39,633 nucleotides of DNA from an uncultured Collinsella sp. Lineage in GTDB: Bacteria > Actinomycetota > Coriobacteriia > Coriobacteriales > Coriobacteriaceae. Shown here piece by piece: positions 33,190 to 39,633 of the stretch. The translations under genes were made by a program, and so were the position numbers. The DNA lies in contig CATYZK010000017.1 of NCBI GenBank assembly GCA_958415665.1, forward strand, positions 1 to 39,633. Direction: 5' to 3'. The notes under the pieces were generated by a model, which saw only the letters and a list, made by a program, of their open reading frames with translations, was not told where the DNA came from and ran no database searches. Positions within the stretch are counted from its first letter, which is position 1. The number at the start of each line of letters is the position of its first letter.

Positions 33190-34542
33190 TTAGGCAAGGA
33201 GCCACTTCCATGCGGGCACAACGTGTACCACACCATGCTCGCATGGAATATCGGTCTGTTCATCCATGGTAACGATTGCCGACTCGCCAAGATCGAACTG
33301 GGCCATCGAGGCATCAAGCGCGGCAATTTCGCGCTCGCGCGTTTTCTCACTTGCCATATCCGCACTCACCTGAATCAGGCTATAAGCCCGCATGAGAAGC
33401 GCGTCCCCAGCCACAAAGTCCACCTCATGGCTTTTGCTCTTCTCTTTGATTAGCAGGCGGCAGACCGAGCCGGTCCTCACCGCGGGAGTCCTTCTTCTTA
33501 GCGCATTGAACACTGCGGTCTCGAGCCTCTGGCCCTGGTCCAATGCCGATGCGGGAGAGAATGCTCCAAACATCGCAGGGTCGACAGCGTAGACCTTAGA
33601 CGCAGACCGCATGTTATTTGCCAGTGAACGCGTGAACTCCGGCACAGAAAATAACAGGTAGGCGTCCTCATAATACTCAAGCAAATCGCTGAGCGAATTA
33701 CGGCTGACGGGTATCTGTCTGCTCTTGAACTCGTTGTACACTTTGTTCACTGACAGCTCTCGTCCCGAAGATGCCATACACCGCGTCAAGAACAGCGATG
33801 CCAGGCGAGGGTTCTTGACGTCGTACCGTTCAACGACGTCCATGGCGACCGTTCGCGAAGCATATTCCTGTAGCAGCTGAATCGCGTCTGCAGGCGTCTG
33901 CTCAAGTGTCGCGATGAATCCCCCTCGTTCAAGATACCCGATCAGATGATGTCGAAGCAGCGCTGCATCGCTCGGGGAAAAGGTCGCATCTGGCTCGGGA
34001 ACACTCCCCGTCTTATATCGAACGTATTCCGAAAAACTCAACGGAAAAAGCTCTCGCACAAGAGAACGACCCCTGAACTCGCTCTTAAGTTCTGAGGACA
34101 GCATCTTAGAAGAAGATCCCGTCACATAGACGGTCGCTTTCTCCGTATCGACTACACGCCGCAGAAACGCACCCCATTCGGGAATTTCTTGGATCTCGTC
34201 AAAGAAAATGTAAGCGCCCTCGGTTCGAGCAGCAGGATACAGCGCATAGAACGTGTCGAGCACGTCCGCCAGCAGCGATGGCTCATACGGGCGCAAGCGC
34301 TCATCCTCAAAATTGAAGTAAAGCATCCGGTCAAGCTCGACGCCCCGGCTCTGAAGCCGCCGCATCTCCTGATACAAGCGATACGTCTTTCCACAACGGC
34401 GGGCCCCCACAATCACATTTACGATGTTGTCGCGCTTTGGCTCCTGTGGGTTTCCTAGATCAAGGTCTCGCTCAAAGACCTGCGGAACCCCCTGCTGTTC
34501 AAAGTCCTTTATTTTCTGGGCGATCAAGTCGTTGAATGCCAT
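33190..34542 (-). CDS. ATPase with AAA domain and DUF4143
   Basis: A 450-residue ATPase of the widespread AAA_14/DUF4143 type. Residues 46-53 are the Walker A GARRCGKT, IFFDEIQE is the Walker B region, and VTGSSSKML is a sensor-like motif. The C-terminal half is the DUF4143 domain, which has a winged-helix and nuclease-like fold in the family. Cellular role is unknown; such genes are frequently mobile and patchily distributed. Its codon and base usage is less GC-rich than its neighbours, fitting transfer. A GGAG ribosome binding site directly abuts a perfect 23-bp inverted repeat in the leader. Confidence 0.88.
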   Translation of the reverse strand: MAFNDLIAQKIKDFEQQGVPQVFERDLDLGNPQEPKRDNIVNVIVGARRCGKTYRLYQEMRRLQSRGVELDRMLYFNFEDERLRPYEPSLLADVLDTFYALYPAARTEGAYIFFDEIQEIPEWGAFLRRVVDTEKATVYVTGSSSKMLSSELKSEFRGRSLVRELFPLSFSEYVRYKTGSVPEPDATFSPSDAALLRHHLIGYLERGGFIATLEQTPADAIQLLQEYASRTVAMDVVERYDVKNPRLASLFLTRCMASSGRELSVNKVYNEFKSRQIPVSRNSLSDLLEYYEDAYLLFSVPEFTRSLANNMRSASKVYAVDPAMFGAFSPASALDQGQRLETAVFNALRRRTPAVRTGSVCRLLIKEKSKSHEVDFVAGDALLMRAYSLIQVSADMASEKTREREIAALDASMAQFDLGESAIVTMDEQTDIPCEHGVVHVVPAWKWLLA

Positions 34543-34550
34543 GATTCTCC

Positions 34551-34610
34551 AATCTTGCTCTCTAGCTAATCAAAATTATACCGATTCTTGATTAGCTAGA
34601 GAGCAAGATT
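34551..34610. repeat. Perfect 23-bp inverted repeat in the leader of the DUF4143 gene
   Basis: Arms at 34551-34573 (beginning AATCTTGCTCTCTAGCTAAT) and 34588-34610 with a 14-nt AT-rich loop. A third partial match (TCTTGATTAATG) follows at 34618. The left arm touches the GGAG ribosome binding site of the ATPase gene. It could be an autoregulatory operator, a translation-blocking hairpin or a mobile-element end. Confidence 0.8.
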
Positions 34611-34700
34611 TATGCGTATCTTGATTAATGGATAAGCAAGTTTTTCTGTTTCTGGCCCCTGGAGGATACCGAACGGCTGAGGGGCCACCAAGCTCGAGAG

Positions 34701-34778
34701 GATGATTTTTCTGGGACGGGGATTTAATAATCATTCGGTACACAATGATTATTAAATCCCCGTCCCAGAAAAATCATC
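34701..34778. repeat. Perfect 35-bp palindromic element, GGGAC core (type C)
   Basis: Arms at 34701-34735 and 34744-34778 with an 8-nt loop; the left arm includes CTGGGACGGGGATTTAATAA. It is the longest palindrome in the window. A partial copy, GCCCCGTCCCAAATG, lies at 34813-34827 just after the next gene. An 8-bp outer stem (TGGCCCCT/AGGGGCCA) sits to its left at 34653-34687. It occupies the convergent-free gap between two minus-strand genes. Confidence 0.85.
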
Positions 34779-34832
34779 AGGTAGGCCGGAGGGGCAAAAG
34801 TAGCTAAAAAAGCCCCGTCCCAAATGAGCTGC

Positions 34833-35039
34833 TTAGCGCCAGGGGTCGGCTTCGAACATCGGCTCGCGCTCGGGGCGGCGATCGCTGTAGGGATCGTAGC
34901 CGTCGTCGTCCTCGTTCTCGGCGCGGATGTAGGGGTCGCGCGGCTTGGGCACAGGCTTGGGTGCAGGCTTGGGTGCAGGCTTGGGTGCGGCCGGCGCGGC
35001 GTTGGCGACCGGCGCATTCGTCTTGTTCTTGTCTATCAT
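34833..35039 (-). CDS. Small Pro/Lys/Asp-rich hypothetical protein
   Basis: A 68-residue, apparently disordered protein (MIDKNKTNAPVANAAP...). The centre is an Ala-Pro-Lys-Pro repeat (APKPAPKPVPKP) and the C-terminus is acidic (ENEDDDGYDPYSDRRPERE). The ATG at 35039 lies 8 nt after AAGGAG, so it is preferred over an in-frame ATG at 35090. There is no membrane segment and no known family. It follows the clpB terminator and is probably transcribed on its own. Confidence 0.65.
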   Translation of the reverse strand: MIDKNKTNAPVANAAPAAPKPAPKPAPKPVPKPRDPYIRAENEDDDGYDPYSDRRPEREPMFEADPWR

Positions 35040-35091
35040 CTGCATATCTCCTTGCCATGCAATCGTGTTCAACATTATCGATTGTCGCACG

Positions 35092-35128
35092 AAAAAGGGC
35101 GGCGGACCCCATTGGATCCGCCGCCCTT
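35092..35128 (-). terminator. Rho-independent terminator of clpB
   Basis: A 12-bp perfect stem (AAGGGCGGCGGA at 35095-35106 and its complement at 35117-35128) with a 10-nt loop. On the minus strand it runs into TTTTTC. It lies about 45 bp after the clpB stop. Confidence 0.9.
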
Positions 35129-35173
35129 GGCGTTTAGAGACGGCTGGCAGATTTTAAGGCATGTCCCATAAAT

Positions 35174-37801
35174 CTACTCGGCGTCGGGGACCTCGTAGGT
35201 AGCAGACGGCGTGTTGTCGCACACGACGGTAAAGCCGCCGTCCCTGTCGGCATCGACCGTCACCTGATCGCCCTCGCGCACCCTGCCGTCGATGATAGCG
35301 GCGGCGATGGCATCCACGACCTCGCGCTGGACCAGGCGCTTGAGCGGACGGGCACCGAACACGGGGTCCAGGCCACCCACGGCGAGCATCTGTTTGGCCG
35401 CCGGGGTGATGGCAAGCGTCATGCGCTCCTTGGCCAGGCGTGCGCGGACGTCGGCGAGCTGGATGTCGACGATCTTCTCGATCTGCGCCATGCCGAGCGG
35501 ATGGAACACCACGATATCGTCGATACGATTGAGGAACTCGGGGCGGAAGGTCTGAGCCATGGCCGCGTCGACCTGATGGCGCATCTCCTCCTCGTCCTTG
35601 CCGGAAAGCTCGGCGATAGCCTTGGAGCCCACGTTAGACGTCATGATGATGATCGTGTTCTTGAAGGACACCTGGCGACCCTGGCCATCGGTCAAACGGC
35701 CGTCGTCGAGCACCTGCAGCAGCACGTTAAAGACATCTGGGTGAGCCTTCTCCATCTCGTCGAGCAAGATCACGGAGTACGGACGACGGCGCACGGCCTC
35801 GGTAAGCTGACCGCCCTCGTCGTAACCCACGTATCCCGGGGGCGCACCGATCAGACGCTGGACGCTGAACTTCTCCATGTACTCGGACATGTCGATACGC
35901 ACGAGTGCGCGCTCGTCATCGAACAGGCACTCGGCCAGCGCCTTGGCGAGCTCGGTCTTGCCTACGCCGGTGGGGCCCAGGAAGAAGAAGCTACCGATGG
36001 GCTTGTCCGGGTCGGAGAGGCCCGCACGGCTGCGGCGCACGGCCGCGGCCACAGCGGACACGGCCTCGTCCTGGCCGATGACGCGCTTATGCAGCTCGCC
36101 CTCCAGGCCCTTGAGCTTGTCGAGCTCGCCCTGCATCATCTTGGACACGGGCACGCCGGTCCAGGCGCTCACGACCTCGGCGATCTCATCGGAGGTCACC
36201 TGCTCGTTCAAGCCTTCGCCATTCTGCTCCTTCTGCGCCTCGAGCGCGGCCTCGGACTCCTGAATCTGCTGCTGCAGGCCCGGGATCACAGCGTAGCGCA
36301 GCTCGGACGCACGGCCCAGATCGCCATTGCGCGTTGCGCGCTCCTCTTCGCTCTTGGCCTCGTCGAGCTGGCCCTTGAGCTCCTGCACGTGGTCGATGGC
36401 GTTCTTTTGGTTGAGCCAGCCGGCCTTTTGCACGTTGAGCTTTTCCTGGACCTCGGCAATCTCCTGGCGAAGGGCCTCCAGACGCTCCTTGGAGGCGTCG
36501 TCGGTCTCCTTCATGAGCGCCTGCTCCTCGATCTGCAGCTGGGTGAGATGACGCGTGGTGGCGTCGATTTCGACCGGCATGCTGTCGAGCTCCATGCGCA
36601 GGCGGCTTGCGGCTTCATCGACCAGGTCGATAGCCTTGTCGGGCAGGAAACGGTCGGCGATGTAGCGATCGGAGAGGTCGGCGGCGGCCACGAGCGCGCT
36701 ATCGGTGATATGCACGCCGTGGAAGATCTCGTACTTTTCCTTGAGGCCACGCAGAATCGAGATGGTGTCCTCGACGGTGGGCTCGCTCACCAGAACGGTC
36801 TGGAAACGACGTGCGAGCGCTGCGTCCTTCTCGATGTACTTGCGGTACTCGTCGAGTGTGGTTGCGCCGATCGCGTGCAGGTCGCCACGGGCGAGCGCCG
36901 GCTTGAGGATGTTGCCGGCGTCCATGGAGCCCTCGGTGGCACCCGCGCCCACAATGGTGTGGAGCTCGTCGATGAACAGGATGACCTTGCCTTCGGATTT
37001 CTGGACTTCCTTGAGCACGGCTTTCAAGCGGTCCTCGAACTCACCGCGATACTTGGCGCCGGCGACCAGTGCGCTCATGTCGAGCTCGATGAGGTCGCGG
37101 TCGCGCAGGGTGCTCGGCACGTCGCCGGCCACGATACGCTGAGCGATGCCCTCGACGATGGCTGTCTTGCCGACGCCCGGCTCGCCGATGAGCACGGGGT
37201 TGTTCTTGGTGCGGCGGGACAGGACCTGGATGGTGCGACGGATCTCGTCGGTACGGCCGATGACCGGGTCGAGCTTGCCGGCGCGGGCGAGGTCGCAGAT
37301 GTTGCGGCCGTACTGCTCCAGGGCCTCAAACTGGGTCTTGTCCTCGGCAGACGTCACGCGGTCATCACCGCGCAGCTCCTCGTAGACCTGCTCGATGCGC
37401 TCCTTGGTAACGCCAGCGTCGCGCAGCACGCGGCCCGCCTCGCCCTTGTCCTCGGCAAGCGCCATGAGCAGATGCTCGGTCACCACAAAGCTGTCGCCCA
37501 TCTTGGTGGCCTTCTTCTCGGCCTTCTCGATGACGCGGACGAGCTCGTTAGAAAGACCCATCTGCTGACCCTCGCCCGAAACCTTGGGTGCGCGGTCGAT
37601 GGCGTCCTGCGTAGAGCGTGCGAGCTGGGCCGGGTCGGCGCCGATGCGCTCGATGATCACGGAGATGTTGCGCTCGCCTGCACCGAGCAGGGCGGACAGC
37701 AGGTGGATCGGCTCCACCGCGCCGGCCTGCGCGTCGGCAGCCGCGCTCATGGCGGTCTGCAGCGCCTCGCGCGACGTCATTGCTAGCTTATCGATTCTCA
37801 T
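35174..37801 (-). CDS. clpB: ATP-dependent chaperone ClpB
   Basis: An 875-residue Hsp100 disaggregase that works with DnaK to rescue aggregated proteins. It has the N-terminal Clp repeat domain, the first AAA module (Walker A GEPGVGKT, 206-213), the long coiled-coil middle domain (about 410-530) that separates ClpB from ClpA, and the second AAA module (GPTGVGKT, 609-616; pore motif GAPPGYVGY). The ATG at 37801 follows GAGAGGTG and gives a standard N-terminus. No dnaK or hspR is in the window. The 184-bp upstream region shows no full CIRCE or HAIR element, only a half CIRCE-like GAGCACTC. Confidence 0.97.
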   Translation of the reverse strand: MRIDKLAMTSREALQTAMSAAADAQAGAVEPIHLLSALLGAGERNISVIIERIGADPAQLARSTQDAIDRAPKVSGEGQQMGLSNELVRVIEKAEKKATKMGDSFVVTEHLLMALAEDKGEAGRVLRDAGVTKERIEQVYEELRGDDRVTSAEDKTQFEALEQYGRNICDLARAGKLDPVIGRTDEIRRTIQVLSRRTKNNPVLIGEPGVGKTAIVEGIAQRIVAGDVPSTLRDRDLIELDMSALVAGAKYRGEFEDRLKAVLKEVQKSEGKVILFIDELHTIVGAGATEGSMDAGNILKPALARGDLHAIGATTLDEYRKYIEKDAALARRFQTVLVSEPTVEDTISILRGLKEKYEIFHGVHITDSALVAAADLSDRYIADRFLPDKAIDLVDEAASRLRMELDSMPVEIDATTRHLTQLQIEEQALMKETDDASKERLEALRQEIAEVQEKLNVQKAGWLNQKNAIDHVQELKGQLDEAKSEEERATRNGDLGRASELRYAVIPGLQQQIQESEAALEAQKEQNGEGLNEQVTSDEIAEVVSAWTGVPVSKMMQGELDKLKGLEGELHKRVIGQDEAVSAVAAAVRRSRAGLSDPDKPIGSFFFLGPTGVGKTELAKALAECLFDDERALVRIDMSEYMEKFSVQRLIGAPPGYVGYDEGGQLTEAVRRRPYSVILLDEMEKAHPDVFNVLLQVLDDGRLTDGQGRQVSFKNTIIIMTSNVGSKAIAELSGKDEEEMRHQVDAAMAQTFRPEFLNRIDDIVVFHPLGMAQIEKIVDIQLADVRARLAKERMTLAITPAAKQMLAVGGLDPVFGARPLKRLVQREVVDAIAAAIIDGRVREGDQVTVDADRDGGFTVVCDNTPSATYEVPDAE

Positions 37802-37942
37802 GGAATCACCTCTCTTGGGGCGGCCGCCCTACGGGGCGGCTTCACGTTGTTCGAGAAGTATTGTTGCCAGCTTTGCGCGTTCTTATACACAAATCTAAGT
37901 CTCTATATATAAGATTTTCTGAGTGCTCCCACGACATGAAAA

Positions 37943-37977
37943 ACCACCACAAAGGGGACAGGCACCTTTGTGGTGGT
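37943..37977. repeat. Palindromic intergenic element, GGGGACAGGCACC (type D)
   Basis: A perfect 13-bp inverted repeat, ACCACCACAAAGG (37943-37955) and CCTTTGTGGTGGT (37965-37977), with loop GGACAGGCA. It lies 8 bp after the stop of the gene at 37986. A related half copy is at 39556-39583. Confidence 0.8.
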
Positions 37978-37985
37978 CGCAATCT

Positions 37986-38657
37986 CTACTCTCTTGCCGA
38001 GCCTGTTCTTCCCGATTCGGCGGTCCAGGGCATCTCATCCTCGAACAGCCATGTACGGGCAGACCCACTATCGCGCGCAGTCTGCGGGTCGGGCAAGCAG
38101 GTCTGTTCATAGGCATCTTGGATACACTGGGCCATAAAATCGTTGAGCTCGGTCTGGTCGCCCTCCATGACATAGGCCGCATCGCCGTCCATGACGTAGA
38201 TGCCCGGACCCTCATTGCCCTCGTAACCCGGATCGTACGAGACATCACACAGTTTGGTGCCGCTCGTGGTATCCAACTCGATGGAAGAGCTGTATCCACC
38301 GACCATGTCGTTCGCTTTTGCCCGATAGGACGCATATCCGTACCAACGCTTAAAGGTTTTGCCCTTGAGTAGCTCGGTTGCTTTGCTGATTAGGCTCGCG
38401 TCCATGGTGTAGCGCATGGCTCCAAGCTGAATTTGCGGATAATTGCTAATGCCCAGCGCTGCCGGCTGCTCATCGAAATCAACGGTAATCGTATCGGGCT
38501 TGGTATCGCCGGTCAGGAACTCAACAGATTGAGTTATGGGCTTGACCACGGGCTCCGTCACCGCAGTTGGCAGAAACGACATGCCAACAACGCCCATGCC
38601 AATCACAGTGGCAACCAGCGCCAAAGCAATCAATCCAATACGGACAGAACGTCTCAC
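37986..38657 (-). CDS. Hypothetical single-TM extracytoplasmic protein
   Basis: A 223-residue protein if it starts at GTG 38657, chosen because GAGG lies 9 nt upstream; the in-frame ATG at 38684 has no ribosome binding site. A basic start and one membrane helix (about 7-26) precede a predicted extracytoplasmic domain with many Tyr, Asp and Gly residues (MVGGYSSSIELDTTSG, YDPGYEGNEGPGIYVMDGDA) and a C-terminal segment with two cysteines. I recognise no family. It is divergent from the similar-sized membrane protein at 38857, and ends next to a palindromic repeat. Confidence 0.7.
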   Translation of the reverse strand: MRRSVRIGLIALALVATVIGMGVVGMSFLPTAVTEPVVKPITQSVEFLTGDTKPDTITVDFDEQPAALGISNYPQIQLGAMRYTMDASLISKATELLKGKTFKRWYGYASYRAKANDMVGGYSSSIELDTTSGTKLCDVSYDPGYEGNEGPGIYVMDGDAAYVMEGDQTELNDFMAQCIQDAYEQTCLPDPQTARDSGSARTWLFEDEMPWTAESGRTGSARE

Positions 38658-38856
38658 GGCAAAACACCTCGCAACATGACCCATGTCTGTTGAGCTAATG
38701 ATACCGCCTACAGACAGTATTCAAGAAAGAGAGTCAGCCCTAACGAATTCGATATTGTTGTTCTTGATCGTTATGGGGTTAGAATTGAATTGCTATCCGA
38801 GGATATTCATCTTTATCGTCTCGTCCTTGACAGCCCTTCGTCTCAAGGAGCGCAAT

Positions 38857-39531
38857 ATGAAGCAGCCTCAGCCTCGTTCCGCTGGCCGTAACGCCATCAT
38901 CATTCTCGCTGTTTCCATCTTGATACTCTTCTTTATCGTCGTCGCGCCCTTTTCCCTTGGTATCGCCTCGCCCTTCGATCTGTGCGGGATGATCGACGCC
39001 GGTTCGCGCGCCACCTCGTTCTCCTTCATCTGCCGCGGCGTGTTCTACGAAGAAAGAATTCCAGCCGGAATTTGGCAGTCAAAGTTACCGCTGCTCGGCC
39101 AGATCGATGGATGCTCTCCTTATTTCAGCCTTGAACCTCCGGCGGCTAACTGTCTGCTCTACGACCAGCCCCTTGCCTCCGTAGCCCTCGCCTATGACTA
39201 CGCGCCAAACGCCAGCGATCACCACATGAACCAAGTCCTCGACAAGCTGATTGAGCAGTGTGGACTGACCGAGGAGGTCGGCCGGGTCATCGATAACGAC
39301 CAGAAGCTAAAACGAACAGAGCTCCGCCGTATCGGAAGAATAGAAGGACGAGACAGGGCCGCCTACTGGCAAGCCCGGGCGATACGCGACAAGAGTGAAT
39401 TCGGACACAGCACCTATATGGTCACTGTCTACACCGAAGACGGAATCAAAGGCAATATTGACGATTTTGCCTCATCCAAACTCGGCATTCCCAAAACAAC
39501 CAAACCCGCCAGCCCGGATGAAATTCTGTAG
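38857..39531 (+). CDS. Hypothetical single-TM extracytoplasmic protein
   Basis: A 224-residue protein starting MKQPQPRSAGRN at 38857 after AAGGAG; in-frame starts further left (38683) only add sequence with no ribosome binding site. One membrane helix (about 12-32) is followed by an extracytoplasmic domain with cysteines near 40, 56, 87 and 101 and a charged helical region. I recognise no family. It may form a pair with the divergent gene at 37986, since both are small anchored proteins with one TM, but I see no shared sequence. Confidence 0.7.
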   Translation: MKQPQPRSAGRNAIIILAVSILILFFIVVAPFSLGIASPFDLCGMIDAGSRATSFSFICRGVFYEERIPAGIWQSKLPLLGQIDGCSPYFSLEPPAANCLLYDQPLASVALAYDYAPNASDHHMNQVLDKLIEQCGLTEEVGRVIDNDQKLKRTELRRIGRIEGRDRAAYWQARAIRDKSEFGHSTYMVTVYTEDGIKGNIDDFASSKLGIPKTTKPASPDEIL

Positions 39532-39555
39532 GGACGTTCATTAAAATGCCGCCCC

Positions 39556-39583
39556 ACCACCACGAAGGGGACAGGCACCTTTT
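39556..39583. repeat. Partial palindromic element, type D
   Basis: CCACCACGAAGGGGACAGGC and the following ACCTTTT match the left arm and loop of the element at 37943-37977, but the right arm is lost. It lies about 25 bp after the stop of the gene at 38857. Confidence 0.65.
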
Positions 39584-39633
39584 GAACTGCGTCCCGAATC
39601 TTGGCCTTCTTTATTAGAAGCGAACACTAGGAC

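Noticed and set aside
35501..37786. A 761-codon plus-strand open frame opposite clpB
   Set aside because: ClpB motifs are complete on the minus strand; the opposite frame is Leu/Gly/Val-rich shadow sequence.
37913..37930. CIRCE or HAIR heat-shock element upstream of clpB
   Set aside because: Only a half-site (GAGCACTC on the minus strand) is present; the second arm is missing, and no CTTGAGT-type inverted repeat is seen.
22320..39583. CRISPR array formed by the GGGAC repeats
   Set aside because: Copies are scattered kilobases apart, differ in stem sequence and have no regular spacers; no cas gene is present.

Overview
The window is chromosomal DNA from a high-GC anaerobe of the Coriobacteriia, most likely Collinsella or a close relative. 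The basis is the combination of pyruvate:ferredoxin oxidoreductase, a mannose-family PTS with a DUF956 gene, an actinobacterial fha-pstP-rodA-pbpA-pknB cluster, a DUF5692 membrane protein, and strong GGAGG ribosome binding sites. I ran no database search; family names come from reading motifs.

Layout. 1-1331 (-): N-terminal part of nifJ, cut by the window edge. 1808-5496 (-): a tightly coupled three-gene signalling operon (membrane-anchored extracytoplasmic protein, four-TM Ser/Thr kinase, FHA protein). 5738-10568 (-): recR, ybaB and dnaX. This usually compact cluster is split by about 1.4 kb holding a DUF4160 two-gene unit and an opposed single-TM gene. 10685-11401 (+): YcxB-like membrane protein. 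11546-21731 (+): a six-gene phosphosignalling and cell-wall operon (polytopic Ser/Thr kinase, DUF3662-FHA protein, FhaB-like protein, PP2C phosphatase, a SEDS glycosyltransferase fused to a class B penicillin-binding protein, and PknB with four PASTA domains), closed by a strong terminator. 21857-22233: tRNA-Arg(CCT) on the minus strand, followed by tandem 128-bp units carrying copies of its 3' end and terminator. 22359-25641 (-): mannose-type PTS (IIAB, IIC, IID) plus DUF956. 26047-26475 (-): hypA. 26666-29443 (-): a 925-aa Fe-S/FAD oxidoreductase, divergent from a TetR regulator and DUF5692 gene (29632-31365, +) across a pair of TTGAC palindromes. 31620-33116 (+): single-TM protein with a long acidic cytoplasmic part. 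33190-34542 (-): DUF4143-type ATPase. 34833-35039 (-): small Pro/Lys-rich protein. 35174-37801 (-): clpB. 37986-39531: two divergent single-TM proteins of unknown function.

How the genes fit together. The strongest theme is Ser/Thr phosphorylation at the envelope: three kinases, three FHA proteins and one PP2C phosphatase in 20 kb, two of the kinases with polytopic membrane domains instead of PASTA sensors. Similar acidic-Thr-hydrophobic motifs in the phosphatase N-terminus and in the otherwise orphan membrane protein at 31620 suggest shared phospho-Thr/FHA docking. The second theme is a set of palindromic intergenic elements that share a GGGAC core but differ in flanking stem sequence (1730, 22320, 25986, 34701, 37943, 39556). 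They resemble REP elements mobilised by IS200-like tyrosine transposases; no such transposase is in the window. The third is the tRNA-derived tandem array.
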